Source of the DNA: CAVZVW01 sp963778845
GTDB taxonomy: Bacteria > Actinomycetota > Actinomycetes > Actinomycetales > Kineosporiaceae
NCBI GenBank assembly: GCA_963778845.1
Contig: CAVZVW010000001.1
Span: 744,001 to 808,000 of the forward strand
Length of the DNA: 64,000 nt
Reading direction: 5' to 3'
Under the pieces are notes generated by a model. It was not told where the DNA came from. It saw only the letters and a program-made list of their open reading frames with translations, and ran no database searches. This document shows, piece by piece, positions 7,521 through 15,922 of the stretch. Both the position numbers and the translations under genes were made by a program. Numbering within the stretch: the stretch's first letter is position 1; every line of letters begins with the position of its first letter.

Positions 7521-10500
7521 GATGGTGCGGGTGTTCGGGCCGTAGCCGGGCAGCGTGGACGGTGCCCCCGCGGGGGTCAGGTCCGGGTTCGCCGGTGTAG
7601 TAGTCGTAGCCGGCGACGCGTGCCGGGTAAGCGGCGGGTGCGTCGTTGTACAGGATCAGCGTCTTGCCGCGGTAGGCGGAGAAGTCGACGATCACGTCGG
7701 CCCGCTCGGCCGGTGCCAGCATCAGGGAGTGCTTGTCGACGTTGCCGACATCGAAGCGGGTCGGGTCGGTGATCCAGGTGGTGGGCTGGTTGGGCACCAC
7801 GACCGGGGTCGGCAGGAACCCGCCCTCGGTGCCGATCTGCACCCAGCTCGGGCCCACGGGGCTCTTGGCCAGGTCAGGGGTCGGGACCACGTTCGGGTCG
7901 GTCTGGGCCGCGGCCACCTCGGAGGCCTTCAGGGCCACCTCGCTGAGCGTGCCCGTGGTCGGGTCGGCCACGTACCACTGCAGGTTCCAGAACCGGTCGT
8001 TGGCCGCGTTGAGGATCCGGTAGCGGTAGGCCTTCGGGTCCACCGTGGTGGTCGGGTAGGCCGCACCGTTGACGATCGGGGTGTCGGCGAAGGCCTCCAT
8101 GCCGACCGACACGTTCGGGGTCGACGGGATCAGCGCCGGCTCGCAGAACGCCGCGGTGTTCGGGTCACAGTTCGGGTCGTAGTAGGGGTTGGCGATCGGG
8201 GGGTACTTCGCGTCCTTCGCCGGCGGCCAGAACCACGGGCCGTACATCCAGCGACCGAACGCGCTCATCCCGGTGGGGTCACCCGGGTTCTGCGCCGGCA
8301 TGTAGACGTGAGGCACCCAGAGGTTGCCCTCCCCGCCCCACTTGGCGTAGTTCCAGGTCGGGTCGACCTTGGCCATCTGCGCGACACTCGGCACGAAGGT
8401 CTTGTCCTGGATGATCAGCGGGGTGCCGACACCGAGACCCGCGAGGGCACCGCCGGTGCCGATCAGGCTCTGCTCCATGTCGTCGGTGAGCACGTAGCCG
8501 GCAGCCTCACCGGCGTAGACGTTGAGCCGGGTGATGCCCCACGCGTGGTCGTGGTAGAACATCAGCCGCGCGCTCTGCTGGTTGGTGTAGAAGAAGGTCT
8601 GCGCACCCGGGCCCGGGTCGGGCATGTCGGGCACGTTGCTGACGCTGACACCCTCGGGGTAGTCGGTGCTCTCACCGGCGGGGGTGACCCACTGGTGCGG
8701 CGTGCCGTCGCTGATCCACGGGGTGATGCCACCGTGCAGGTGCAGCGTGGCCCGGTTCTCCGTGAAGCAGTCGGTCGGCTTCGGGATGCCGCTGCAGTAC
8801 GGGTTGCGCACCCCGTCCATCACGGTGCCCTGGTCGGCCGCCATGTCCATCGGGACGCTGGTGACCGGGTCGAGGGTCATGGCGTTCGGCCCAGGGCCCG
8901 AGCCCATCAGCGAGGTGTCGACGGGCATGAACAGGTCGCCGTCCACGCCGGTCGGCAGCAGGTTGCGGAACAGGATCCGCACCGGCTTGTTCTTCGTCGC
9001 GACGATGGTCGGGCCGAGGTAGTGCGGGTTGTCCACACCGAAGCGGCCGGCGATCGCAGCCGGCGCCACGGCCGGGTCGAGGTTCGCGTTCGTCAGCTGC
9101 ACGTGAGCACCCGGAACGACGCTCGTCGACAGCTGCACGTAGCCGCGCAGCAACGTCGGGTTCAGGTCGCGGTGGAACTTCATCCGGTACTGCACGACCG
9201 CGATCTCGTAGTAGTCCGTGCCCGGGTACGTCGTCGTGTCGGCGACGGCGACCGGGATGTACTGGCCCAGGTCGTTGGCCGCTGTCGGCCCGAGACCCGG
9301 AAGGGTGTCCACGAACTTCTGCAGGCCCGGGGTCTGGTACCCCGCGCCCGGTGCGGTGACGTTGATCGCCGTGACGGCGCCCTTGACGGAGACGTTCGCC
9401 GTCGCGCTGGCACCCTTGTCGAACGGGGTGACGCTGTCGGCGATGGTGATGTCCGGAGCGGAGTCGTAGCCCGCGCCACCGGAGGTGACATCGATCTTGC
9501 CGATCCCGATCGTCGCGGTCACGACGGCCGCGGTCGGGTTGGCCACGCCTGCATCCGTGATCGTGACCGTCGGGGCGGAGGTGTAGCCGGAGCCCGGGTC
9601 GACGACGTCCACTGCGGTGACGACACCGTTGACGTCCATGGTCGCGGTTCCGGTTGCGGTCACGCCGCCGGGAAGGTCAGGCAGGGTGAACTCGACGATC
9701 GGCTGGGTGGCGTAGCCGGACCCGCCGTCGACGATCGCGAGGTTGTCGACGCCGCCGCTCGCCTGGGCCACGGCTGCCGAAGACGGGCTACCGCCGCCGC
9801 TGAAGCTGACGCTCGGAGTCGTGAAGCCGAACCCCGCCTCGGCGACGGTGATGTCCGTGATGACCCCGGTGGAGATCACCGCGGTGGCGCTGGCCGCAGC
9901 GGACGGCGTCACACCGGAGGAGATGGTGACGGCCGGTGCGGACGCGTACCCGTTGCCCGGGTTGGTCACGGTGATCGCGCTGATCCCACCCGTGGTGGGG
10001 TTCACGGTCGCCGTCGCCTCGGCAGCGGTCGGGGCGAACCCGACGGTGGCCGCCAAGGAGTAGATGCGAGTCTGCGCGAAGGGGGTCACTGTGACCACGG
10101 CGCTGGCCGCGGGTGCCGAGACCGGCCCTGGGAACGCGAAGATGTCGGTGCCGCTTCCGATGGTGAAGGGCACGCCCTGGCCGTACCAGCCGATCCGGTC
10201 ACCGGCCTGCACGCTGAAGGCAGGGCTCGCCGGGAACGTCGCGATCTCGGACACACCGGCCGTGGTCAGCGCGGGAACGGTCAGAGCGCCGCTGTCATAG
10301 ACGACCGTGAACTGGTTGGTGGTGCTGGTCGGCCGCAGGATGTAGGCGTGGAAGATGTTCCCGGCCGACGGGGTGGGCGAGGCCTGGTTCCACGTCTGGA
10401 AGTTCCTGAGCGTGCCGGCGGGAAGCGTGCCGGCGACGACGCCGAAGACGTTGGTCGCGGTGTCGCTACCGGATCCACCCGCGGCGAGCGGGTTCCCGAA

Positions 10501-10803
10501 GGAGGTCGTGGCAGACGGTGGTGCGGCGATCGTGATTGTCGCGTCGGCCTGGGCCTGCGGGCTGTTGGCCCAGTTCGAGAACGGGCCGAAGTAGTGGGGC
10601 ACCTTCGATGAGTCGGTCGGGCTGCTGGGCAGCGCCACGACCGATGCGGCGGCCTTCACGGCGGCTTTCGCCTGCGCGGCCATGGGCTTCGCAGCGGTGC
10701 CCACCTTCGGCTTGGTCGGCGGCGCCGCCGCTGCGTTGGCGGCTGCTCCGGGCGCTATGAGCAGCCCGGATACAGCCAGCCCCACGATGAGACGTCTGTA
10801 CAT
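7456..10803 (-). CDS. Multicopper oxidase, secreted N-terminal half (split by frameshift)
   Basis: Starts MYRRLIVGLAVSGLL with a Sec signal peptide ending near ANAAAA; GAGGGG precedes the ATG. Residues of about 190-480 contain five or six copies of a GSGYTSAPTVTI-type beta repeat. A multicopper oxidase region follows, with HLHGG (near 8745) and YHDHAWG (near 8550), the first T2/T3 copper ligands. The reading frame is lost near 7585, and the last 40 or so residues (rich in Arg, Pro and His) are out-of-frame translation. With one base removed the protein would be about 1,920 residues, an extracellular oxidase for metal ions, phenolics or a similar reductant. Manganese oxidation is possible but not shown. 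Confidence 0.87.
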   Translation of the reverse strand: MYRRLIVGLAVSGLLIAPGAAANAAAAPPTKPKVGTAAKPMAAQAKAAVKAAASVVALPSSPTDSSKVPHYFGPFSNWANSPQAQADATITIAAPPSATTSFGNPLAAGGSGSDTATNVFGVVAGTLPAGTLRNFQTWNQASPTPSAGNIFHAYILRPTSTTNQFTVVYDSGALTVPALTTAGVSEIATFPASPAFSVQAGDRIGWYGQGVPFTIGSGTDIFAFPGPVSAPAASAVVTVTPFAQTRIYSLAATVGFAPTAAEATATVNPTTGGISAITVTNPGNGYASAPAVTISSGVTPSAAASATAVISTGVITDITVAEAGFGFTTPSVSFSGGGSPSSAAVAQASGGVDNLAIVDGGSGYATQPIVEFTLPDLPGGVTATGTATMDVNGVVTAVDVVDPGSGYTSAPTVTITDAGVANPTAAVVTATIGIGKIDVTSGGAGYDSAPDITIADSVTPFDKGASATANVSVKGAVTAINVTAPGAGYQTPGLQKFVDTLPGLGPTAANDLGQYIPVAVADTTTYPGTDYYEIAVVQYRMKFHRDLNPTLLRGYVQLSTSVVPGAHVQLTNANLDPAVAPAAIAGRFGVDNPHYLGPTIVATKNKPVRILFRNLLPTGVDGDLFMPVDTSLMGSGPGPNAMTLDPVTSVPMDMAADQGTVMDGVRNPYCSGIPKPTDCFTENRATLHLHGGITPWISDGTPHQWVTPAGESTDYPEGVSVSNVPDMPDPGPGAQTFFYTNQQSARLMFYHDHAWGITRLNVYAGEAAGYVLTDDMEQSLIGTGGALAGLGVGTPLIIQDKTFVPSVAQMAKVDPTWNYAKWGGEGNLWVPHVYMPAQNPGDPTGMSAFGRWMYGPWFWPPAKDAKYPPIANPYYDPNCDPNTAAFCEPALIPSTPNVSVGMEAFADTPIVNGAAYPTTTVDPKAYRYRILNAANDRFWNLQWYVADPTTGTLSEVALKASEVAAAQTDPNVVPTPDLAKSPVGPSWVQIGTEGGFLPTPVVVPNQPTTWITDPTRFDVGNVDKHSLMLAPAERADVIVDFSAYRGKTLILYNDAPAAYPARVAGYDYYTGEPGPDPRGGTVHAARLRPEHPHHHAGEGVDRSPGSGMGPAEHHR
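7580..7590 (-). other. Single-base frameshift in the multicopper oxidase gene
   Basis: Minus-strand reading gives YYTGEP followed by an extra G. Dropping one G of the CCCGG run turns the sequence into GEPDLTPAGAPSTLPGYG and joins both halves smoothly. The break falls between the first and second pairs of copper motifs, so neither half could bind a full copper set. Either a real mutation, or an error in a C/G-rich stretch. Confidence 0.8.
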
Positions 10804-11099
10804 GTGTTTGCCCCTCCTGCCGGAGCACCGCTCCGCGCACCTTCGGCCAGATCCTGGTTGCGTTCGCTCGCCATGGCCGCCGACTCCCCTCGCAGTCGGC
10901 GGACGAAGCAGGCGATCGTCAGCGCCACCCCCCCGGGCGTCGCCTGCCTGACTCTGGCAGCCGTGGAGGGCTCTCGGGCAGGACGAAGGTCATCGGTAAG
11001 TAATCGGTCAACTACTGTTCGTAGTAGGCCCTGAATGTCCGGAAGATCCGTTCCGCAGGTCAGGCATGCGCATCACTCCTGGCCGCCGGCGGCGGGCGC
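10804..11099. promoter_or_regulatory. Oxidase upstream region with inverted repeat
   Basis: Almost 300 bases without a gene between the oxidase start and the SDR stop. The one clear element is CTACT (11012-11016) and AGTAG (11023-11027) in a locally AT-rich patch, GTAAGTAATCGGTCAACTAC, about 210 bases upstream of the oxidase start. It may hold the oxidase promoter or an operator. Nothing else is recognised. Confidence 0.3.
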
Positions 11100-11861
11100 C
11101 TACCGCGGACCCATCCGCAGCGCGCCGTCCAGCCGGATGGTCTCGCCGTTGAGCATCGGGTTCTCCACGATGTGCTGCACGAGTGCTGCGTACTCGTCGG
11201 GCCGGCCGAGCCGGCTCGGGTGCGGCACCTGGTGGCCGAGGGACTCCCGCGCCTCGTCGGGCAGACCCATCAGCATCGGGGTCAAGAAGATGCCGGGGGC
11301 GATCGTCACGACGCGGATGCGTGCCTGCGCCAGATCCCGGGCGGCACACAGCGTGAGCCCGTGCACCCCCGCCTTGGACGCCGCGTAGGCCGCCTGGCCG
11401 ATCTGGCCCTCGAAAGCGGCGATCGAGGCTGTCATGACGACGACGCCGCGCTCGCCGTCCACCTCCTCCAGCGCCGCCATCCGCGCGGCGGCCAGGCGCA
11501 GCACGTTGAACGTGCCGACCAGGTTGACCTCGACCACGCGGCGGAACGCCTCGAGGGGCAGCGGGCCGGAGCGGCCGAGGATCCGCCCGGGCGGCGCCAC
11601 GCCCGCGCACGAGACGACGACGCGGACGGCGCCCAGCGCACCCGCCGCGTCGAGGGCGGCGGCGACATCGTCGGGCGAGGTCACGTCGGCCCGCACGAAG
11701 AGCGCCCCGGGCCCGAGCTCCGAGACCACGTCCGGTCCCGACGCGTGGGGCAGATCGACGACGACGACGCGCGCGCCGGCCTGTGCCAGACGGTGCGCGC
11801 TCGCACGGCCGAGACCCGAGGCGCCACCGGTCACGACGGCGACGCAACCATTGAGCTGCAC
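11100..11861 (-). CDS. SDR oxidoreductase, HSD10-type 3-hydroxyacyl-CoA dehydrogenase
   Basis: A 253-residue short-chain dehydrogenase beginning MQLNGCVAVVTGGASGLG. The NAD motif TGGASGLG is at 11-18; the catalytic Tyr and Lys lie in YAASK, preceded by a Ser in VVMTASIAAFEGQ. The long GERGVVVMTAS stretch and PGIFLTPM are characteristic of type-II 3-hydroxyacyl-CoA dehydrogenases (HSD17B10-like). It would oxidise 3-hydroxyacyl-CoA in fatty or branched acyl-CoA degradation. It lies 70 bases downstream of an acyl-CoA dehydrogenase on the same strand, which fits consecutive beta-oxidation steps. Confidence 0.85.
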   Translation of the reverse strand: MQLNGCVAVVTGGASGLGRASAHRLAQAGARVVVVDLPHASGPDVVSELGPGALFVRADVTSPDDVAAALDAAGALGAVRVVVSCAGVAPPGRILGRSGPLPLEAFRRVVEVNLVGTFNVLRLAAARMAALEEVDGERGVVVMTASIAAFEGQIGQAAYAASKAGVHGLTLCAARDLAQARIRVVTIAPGIFLTPMLMGLPDEARESLGHQVPHPSRLGRPDEYAALVQHIVENPMLNGETIRLDGALRMGPR

Positions 11862-11931
11862 GTGCTGCCTCCTGGTGTGGGCGTGGCCGGAACGGGCCGG
11901 ACCGGGCCGGACGAGCGAGAGACTGGACGAG

Positions 11932-13080
11932 CTACAGGTCGAGGGAGCGGCCGATGACCTCTTTCATGATCTCGGTCGTCCCGCCGTAGATGCGAGTCAC
12001 CCGGGCGTCGGCATAGGCACGCGCGATGGGGTACTCGCTCATGTAGCCGTAGCCGCCGTGCAGCTGGACGCACCCGTCCAACACGCGGCCTTGCAGCTCG
12101 GTCACCCAGTACTTCGCCTTCGCAGCGTCCTCCACCGAGAGCTCGTCGTCGTTGAGCGCGACGACGCACCGGTCGACCCAGGCCTGCGCGACGTCGAGCT
12201 CGGTCACCATCTCGGCGAGGGCGAACCGGGTGTTCTGGAACTGGCCGATGGTCGTGCCGAAGGCCTTGCGCTGCCGCACGTAGTCCAGCGTCCAGTCCAC
12301 GCCCGCCCGGGCGGAGGCCAGCGCGGCGGCGGCGATCGAGAGCCGCTCCTGCGGGAGCTTGGCGACCAGGTAGGCGAAGCCCTCGCCCTCGCAGCCCAAC
12401 ACGTTCGCCATCGGCACGCGAACGTCGGTGAAGCTGAGCTCGGCGGTGTCCTGCGCGTGCTGACCGATCTTGTCGAGGTTCCGGCCGCGCTCGAAGCCGG
12501 CCATCCCCCGCTCCACCACGAGCAGCGAGATCCCGGCGTGCCGAAGGGAGGGGTCGGTCTTGACGGCGGTCACGACCAGGTCTGCGTTGATCCCGTTCGT
12601 GATGAACGTCTTGGACCCGTTCACCACGTAGCAGTCACCGTCCCGGATCGCCGTGGTCGCCATCGACGCGAGATCCGACCCCATCCCCGGCTCCGTCATG
12701 GCCACGGCAGTCACGAGCTCGCCCGAGGCCACCCCCGGCAGCCATCGTCGCTGCTGCTCGGCGTCGGTGTACGTGAGCAGGTACGGCGTGACGATGTCGA
12801 CATGCAGCATGGGGCCCAAGGCGACCGCACCGGCGCCGATGCGGGCGAACTCCTCGTGCAGCACCATGGAGTAGCGGAAGTCCCGCGTGCCACCACCCCC
12901 GTACTCCTCGGGGATGGCGACGCCGAGGAAGCCCTGCGCGCCCATCGCGGTGAACAGGCTGCGCGAGACGATGCCCGCGGCGTCCCACTCGTCGAGGTTC
13001 GGCTGCACCCTGCTCTGCATGAACCGCCGCGCGCTGTCGCGGAAGGACTCATGGTCCTCGGAGTAGAGCGTGCGTCTCAT
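11932..13080 (-). CDS. Acyl-CoA dehydrogenase
   Basis: A 382-residue FAD-dependent acyl-CoA dehydrogenase of normal family length. Family blocks seen are AMTEPGMGSDL (FAD/substrate contact), QNTRFALAEM and the C-terminal HGGYGYMSEYPIARAYADARV-type signature followed by IYGGTTEIM. The Gly in YGGT, where MCAD has Glu, is the pattern of the isovaleryl/long-chain branch, in which the catalytic base lies in helix G. It introduces the double bond in acyl-CoA and passes electrons to ETF. First gene of a two-gene unit with the HSD10-like SDR. The sulfur operon upstream on this strand is separated by a hairpin. Confidence 0.9.
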   Translation of the reverse strand: MRRTLYSEDHESFRDSARRFMQSRVQPNLDEWDAAGIVSRSLFTAMGAQGFLGVAIPEEYGGGGTRDFRYSMVLHEEFARIGAGAVALGPMLHVDIVTPYLLTYTDAEQQRRWLPGVASGELVTAVAMTEPGMGSDLASMATTAIRDGDCYVVNGSKTFITNGINADLVVTAVKTDPSLRHAGISLLVVERGMAGFERGRNLDKIGQHAQDTAELSFTDVRVPMANVLGCEGEGFAYLVAKLPQERLSIAAAALASARAGVDWTLDYVRQRKAFGTTIGQFQNTRFALAEMVTELDVAQAWVDRCVVALNDDELSVEDAAKAKYWVTELQGRVLDGCVQLHGGYGYMSEYPIARAYADARVTRIYGGTTEIMKEVIGRSLDL

Positions 13081-13135
13081 CGGGCCCTCCGCGCAGGACA
13101 GACTGCGCCGACGACGCTACCCGCCCAGGCGTGTA

Positions 13136-13171
13136 CCGAGGCCGGAGGGTGCGAGCCGCCTCCGGCCTCGG
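13136..13171. terminator. 13-bp stem-loop ending the sulfur operon
   Basis: CCGAGGCCGGAGG (13136-13148) pairs exactly with 13159-13171 across a ten-base loop. It lies 31 bases after the stop of the DsrE-like gene and upstream of the acyl-CoA dehydrogenase start. Confidence 0.6.
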
Positions 13172-13201
13172 ACGTCTCTCGCCCGCGTCGTGCGGCGGGT
13201 G

Positions 13202-13726
13202 TCAGATGAACAGCAGCTGGGCCCCGTTGGTCTTCTCGATGAACTCCGAGGCGTTGATGATGCCCTCGACGTCGTCGCGAAGGTCCTCCTCGGTCACCTT
13301 CATCATGTCCGCGGACATCCGGCAGGCCCACAGGTGGCCGCCTGCGCCGACGATCTGGTCGAGGAAGTCGGGCACCTCGGGCACGCCGAGGTCGGCGATC
13401 TGCTTCTTCAGCATCTTCGTCGCCATCCCCGTCATCGCCGGGGCGAGCGCCTGCGGCAGGTGCATGTCCTTGACCGGCAGGTGCATCGCTGCGTTGCCGG
13501 CGGGGGAGAACTGCAGGTTGTTCATCCGCGACTTCATGATCATATCGAAGCCCCAGAACGTGAAGAACAGGTGCGTCTCCACGCCCTCGCCCAGAGCGGC
13601 GTTGCCAAGAATGAGGCCGGGGTAGGCCATGTCGAGGTTGCCCTTGGAGCAGATGATCGCGAGCTTGCGGTCGGTCTGGTCGTCGTCGAAGCTCGGGATG
13701 ATCGGCACGGTGTTGGTCGTGGTCAT
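13202..13726 (-). CDS. DsrE/DsrF-like sulfur-carrier family protein
   Basis: A 174-residue DsrE/F-like (DsrE2-type) protein, last gene of the sulfur operon. Cys135 in GGHLWACRMSADMM is in the conserved position for persulfide transfer; Cys26 is a second candidate. The family passes sulfane sulfur between Cys residues of partner proteins (TusA, TusE/DsrC). The true start is ATG 13726 (MTTTNTVPII); the frame is open further upstream but lacks sense. It lies 23 bases after the TusE/DsrC-like gene, and its company suggests it accepts sulfur released by the SQR-like enzyme. It may be peripherally membrane-bound; no membrane span is seen. Confidence 0.85.
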   Translation of the reverse strand: MTTTNTVPIIPSFDDDQTDRKLAIICSKGNLDMAYPGLILGNAALGEGVETHLFFTFWGFDMIMKSRMNNLQFSPAGNAAMHLPVKDMHLPQALAPAMTGMATKMLKKQIADLGVPEVPDFLDQIVGAGGHLWACRMSADMMKVTEEDLRDDVEGIINASEFIEKTNGAQLLFI

Positions 13727-13749
13727 TGCAGAGTGCTCCGTCCTGGGTG

Positions 13750-14073
13750 TCACACGCAGCCGTGAGGCTTGGGGAGGCCGGCGATGTAGGCCATCTTCTT
13801 CGCGGGCTTCTTGGGGAAGAGGTCGAACTGCTGCTTGGTCGGGATGCCGCCGACGGTCTGCACCCGGCGGGTGGTCGCGGTCTCGCCCTGCGTCTTGAAG
13901 TCCTCGCGCAGGAACCGGATCACGGTCCAGTGCTCTTCGGTGAGGGCGATCCCGATCTGCTCGGCGAGCACCGAGGCAAGACCCTCGTCCCACTCGTCGT
14001 ACTCGGTGAGGAAGCCTTCCTCGTTGACGTGGACGTCCTTGCCGTTGATGGTCGTGACTGGCATCGTGCTCAT
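13750..14073 (-). CDS. TusE/DsrC/DsvC-family sulfur relay protein
   Basis: A 107-residue protein with the family core INGKDVHVNEEGFL, EEHWTVIRFLRE and the C-terminal GLPKPHGCV. The penultimate Cys106 is the conserved sulfur-binding Cys of DsrC/TusE. The second Cys that true dissimilatory DsrC carries about ten residues earlier is absent, so this is the TusE-like or relay form rather than a DsrAB partner. ATG 14073 overlaps the stop of the DUF1641 gene (ATGA). It probably carries sulfur on its flexible C-terminal arm between the SQR-like enzyme and the DsrE-like protein (inference). Confidence 0.9.
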   Translation of the reverse strand: MSTMPVTTINGKDVHVNEEGFLTEYDEWDEGLASVLAEQIGIALTEEHWTVIRFLREDFKTQGETATTRRVQTVGGIPTKQQFDLFPKKPAKKMAYIAGLPKPHGCV

Positions 14074-14666
14074 TCCTTCGTCGGGGGCTGGTTGTCCCTC
14101 GTCATGGACAGGGTTTCCTTGGGTGTCAGGTGGTTCGGTTGCTCGGCTCCGACCGAGCGCAGCAGGCTGAGCGTGCGCTCCAGCCCGCGGCGGACCTCGG
14201 GGTCGCGCATCTGCTTGAGCAGCGCGAGTGTCGACGGCGCCTGCGCCGCGGGCGCCTCCTCGACCTCCTGGATCGTGACGGCGGTACGGCGCAGCATTCC
14301 CATGACTTCTGGCTGCGTCATCTCCTTGACCGTGTTCAGGATCAGCACGATGTTGTCGCCCAGCGCGCGCACGTCGTCCTCGTCGAAGGAGGTCACGACC
14401 TTGTCGACGATCGCGGCGCTACCCCGGGCGAAGGAGAAGTACCCCTTGGCCTCGGCGACGGCGAGCGCCTCGGTGACGGCGGCCATACCGGCGCCACTGA
14501 GGGCGGTCAGCTCGTGAGTGAGCTCCTCGAGCCGCTCCCGCTGCCGGCGCTGGGCGGTCAGCTCCTCGCTCACCTGGTCGAGCTGGGCCGCCAGCCGGTC
14601 GAGGCGTTCCTCGACGGACCCGCGTGCCGCCGGTCCCTCTTCAGGGGCGAGGGTCTGGGCGGCCAT
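14070..14666 (-). CDS. DUF1641 domain protein
   Basis: A 198-residue helical protein: an N-terminal coiled-coil-like stretch (EERLDRLAAQLDQVSEEL) followed by the DUF1641 core (ALGDNIVLILNTVKEMTQPEVM). DUF1641 proteins recur beside SQR-type flavoproteins and formate-dehydrogenase-like enzymes, but their role is not established. ATG 14666 is preferred because AAGGAGG lies seven bases upstream; the adjacent GTG 14669 is the alternative. It touches the SQR-like stop (TGATG), so the two genes are translationally coupled. It may be a structural or membrane-recruiting partner of the flavoprotein (inference). Confidence 0.85.
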   Translation of the reverse strand: MAAQTLAPEEGPAARGSVEERLDRLAAQLDQVSEELTAQRRQRERLEELTHELTALSGAGMAAVTEALAVAEAKGYFSFARGSAAIVDKVVTSFDEDDVRALGDNIVLILNTVKEMTQPEVMGMLRRTAVTIQEVEEAPAAQAPSTLALLKQMRDPEVRRGLERTLSLLRSVGAEQPNHLTPKETLSMTRDNQPPTKE

Positions 14667-15922
14667 CACACGTCCTCCTTCTGCATGCCGGCCATCGACT
14701 GCTTGCCGGCCATGGACATGAGCGCGGGGATCGGCAGCTCCTTGCCGGGGAGCAGGAGGTTCCAGTACATCCAGCGGAAGAGCACCTTGCCCCAGTGGTT
14801 CATCTCGGTCTCCTTCAGCAGGCTGAAGGGGCCGAGGCCCGGCAGCGGGTACGTGCCCGGCAACGGCTCGGTCTCGTAGTTGAAGTCGATGAGCAGGCCC
14901 TTGCCGTGGCCGGTCTCGATGAAGCAGTTGGCATGACCGTCGAACCTCTGGGTCATCTGCAGCCCGTCGACGTGCCGAAGGAAGTTCTGGGCGAACAGGT
15001 CGACCGAGAAGTGCGCCACGGAACCGGCTTTCGACGCCGGGATGTCCGAGGCGTCCCCGAGGGCGAAGATGTTGTCGTGGGCGGTCGAGAGCAGGGTCTC
15101 CTTGTCGACCGGGACGTAGTTCAGCTCGTTGCCCAGACCCGACCGCGCGACGTAGTCCGCGCCCATGTTGACCGGGACCGTCACGAGCAGGTCGAAAGCG
15201 ATCTCGCGCTCGTCGTAGGAGACCAGGGTCCTGCAGGCGGGGTCGATGCGCTCGAGCATGAAGTCCGCCTCGAGTGCGACCTTGCGGTCCTCCAGCATCC
15301 CGCCGAGGTACGTGCTGGCCACCGGTTTGGTGAAGGCGCCCTCCAGGGGCGTCACGTAGGTGATGTCGACCCGGTCACGCATGCCCTGCTCGGTGAAGAA
15401 CGCGTCGGCCAGGAACGTGAACTCCAGGGGCGCGACGGGGCACTTGATGGGCATCTCGACGATCTGCACGACGAGCCGGCCGCCGTCCCACGTCTTCAGC
15501 TTCTCGGCCAGCGCCACGGCGCCGTCGTAGGTGTAGAACTCGTGGATGCTCGAGCGCCACTCGCCCTCCATCATCCCCGGCGTCTCCGCCGGGCGCGGCG
15601 TGGTGCCCGTGGCGATGACGAGGTAGTCGTAGGCGAGCTCGGTCCCGTCGACCAGAAGAACCCGGTTCTCGTCGGCCACGACGCGGTCGATCTCACCCGT
15701 GACGAGGTCGACCCCAGCGGGCAGGAACCCGGCGCGCGGCTTGGTCACCTCCGCGGGTTGGTAGATGCCGAACGGGATGAACAGGTAGCCAGGCTGGTAG
15801 TAGTGGGTGGTGCTGGAGTCCACCACGGTGATCGTCCACTCGTTGCGTGGCAGCTTCGGCCGCAGCTTGTTGACCGCGATCGTGCCGGCGGTGCCCCCGC
15901 CGAGGACCAGCAGATGTCTCAT
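14666..15922 (-). CDS. Sulfide:quinone oxidoreductase-like FAD flavoprotein
   Basis: A 418-residue FAD-dependent pyridine-nucleotide-disulfide-type oxidoreductase of the SQR/FCSD group. GGGTAGT (8-14) binds FAD; ATGTTPRP and FALGDASDIPASKAG are the second and third FAD/quinone-fold motifs. Cys161 (IKCPVAP) and Cys333 are in the positions expected for the SQR redox pair; Cys230 is additional. The C-terminal helices (HWGKVLFRWMYWNLLLPG) are amphipathic, fitting a monotopic membrane enzyme giving electrons to quinone. The gene starts within the stop of the regulator gene (ATGA overlap). Sulfide is the likely substrate given the DsrE and TusE/DsrC neighbours. Confidence 0.88.
   Translation of the reverse strand: MRHLLVLGGGTAGTIAVNKLRPKLPRNEWTITVVDSSTTHYYQPGYLFIPFGIYQPAEVTKPRAGFLPAGVDLVTGEIDRVVADENRVLLVDGTELAYDYLVIATGTTPRPAETPGMMEGEWRSSIHEFYTYDGAVALAEKLKTWDGGRLVVQIVEMPIKCPVAPLEFTFLADAFFTEQGMRDRVDITYVTPLEGAFTKPVASTYLGGMLEDRKVALEADFMLERIDPACRTLVSYDEREIAFDLLVTVPVNMGADYVARSGLGNELNYVPVDKETLLSTAHDNIFALGDASDIPASKAGSVAHFSVDLFAQNFLRHVDGLQMTQRFDGHANCFIETGHGKGLLIDFNYETEPLPGTYPLPGLGPFSLLKETEMNHWGKVLFRWMYWNLLLPGKELPIPALMSMAGKQSMAGMQKEDV

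Noticed and set aside
7555..10611. A 1,000-codon plus-strand frame over the multicopper oxidase
   Set aside because: Composition is Gly/Arg/Val/His repeats without motifs; the minus strand has signal peptide, repeats and copper motifs.
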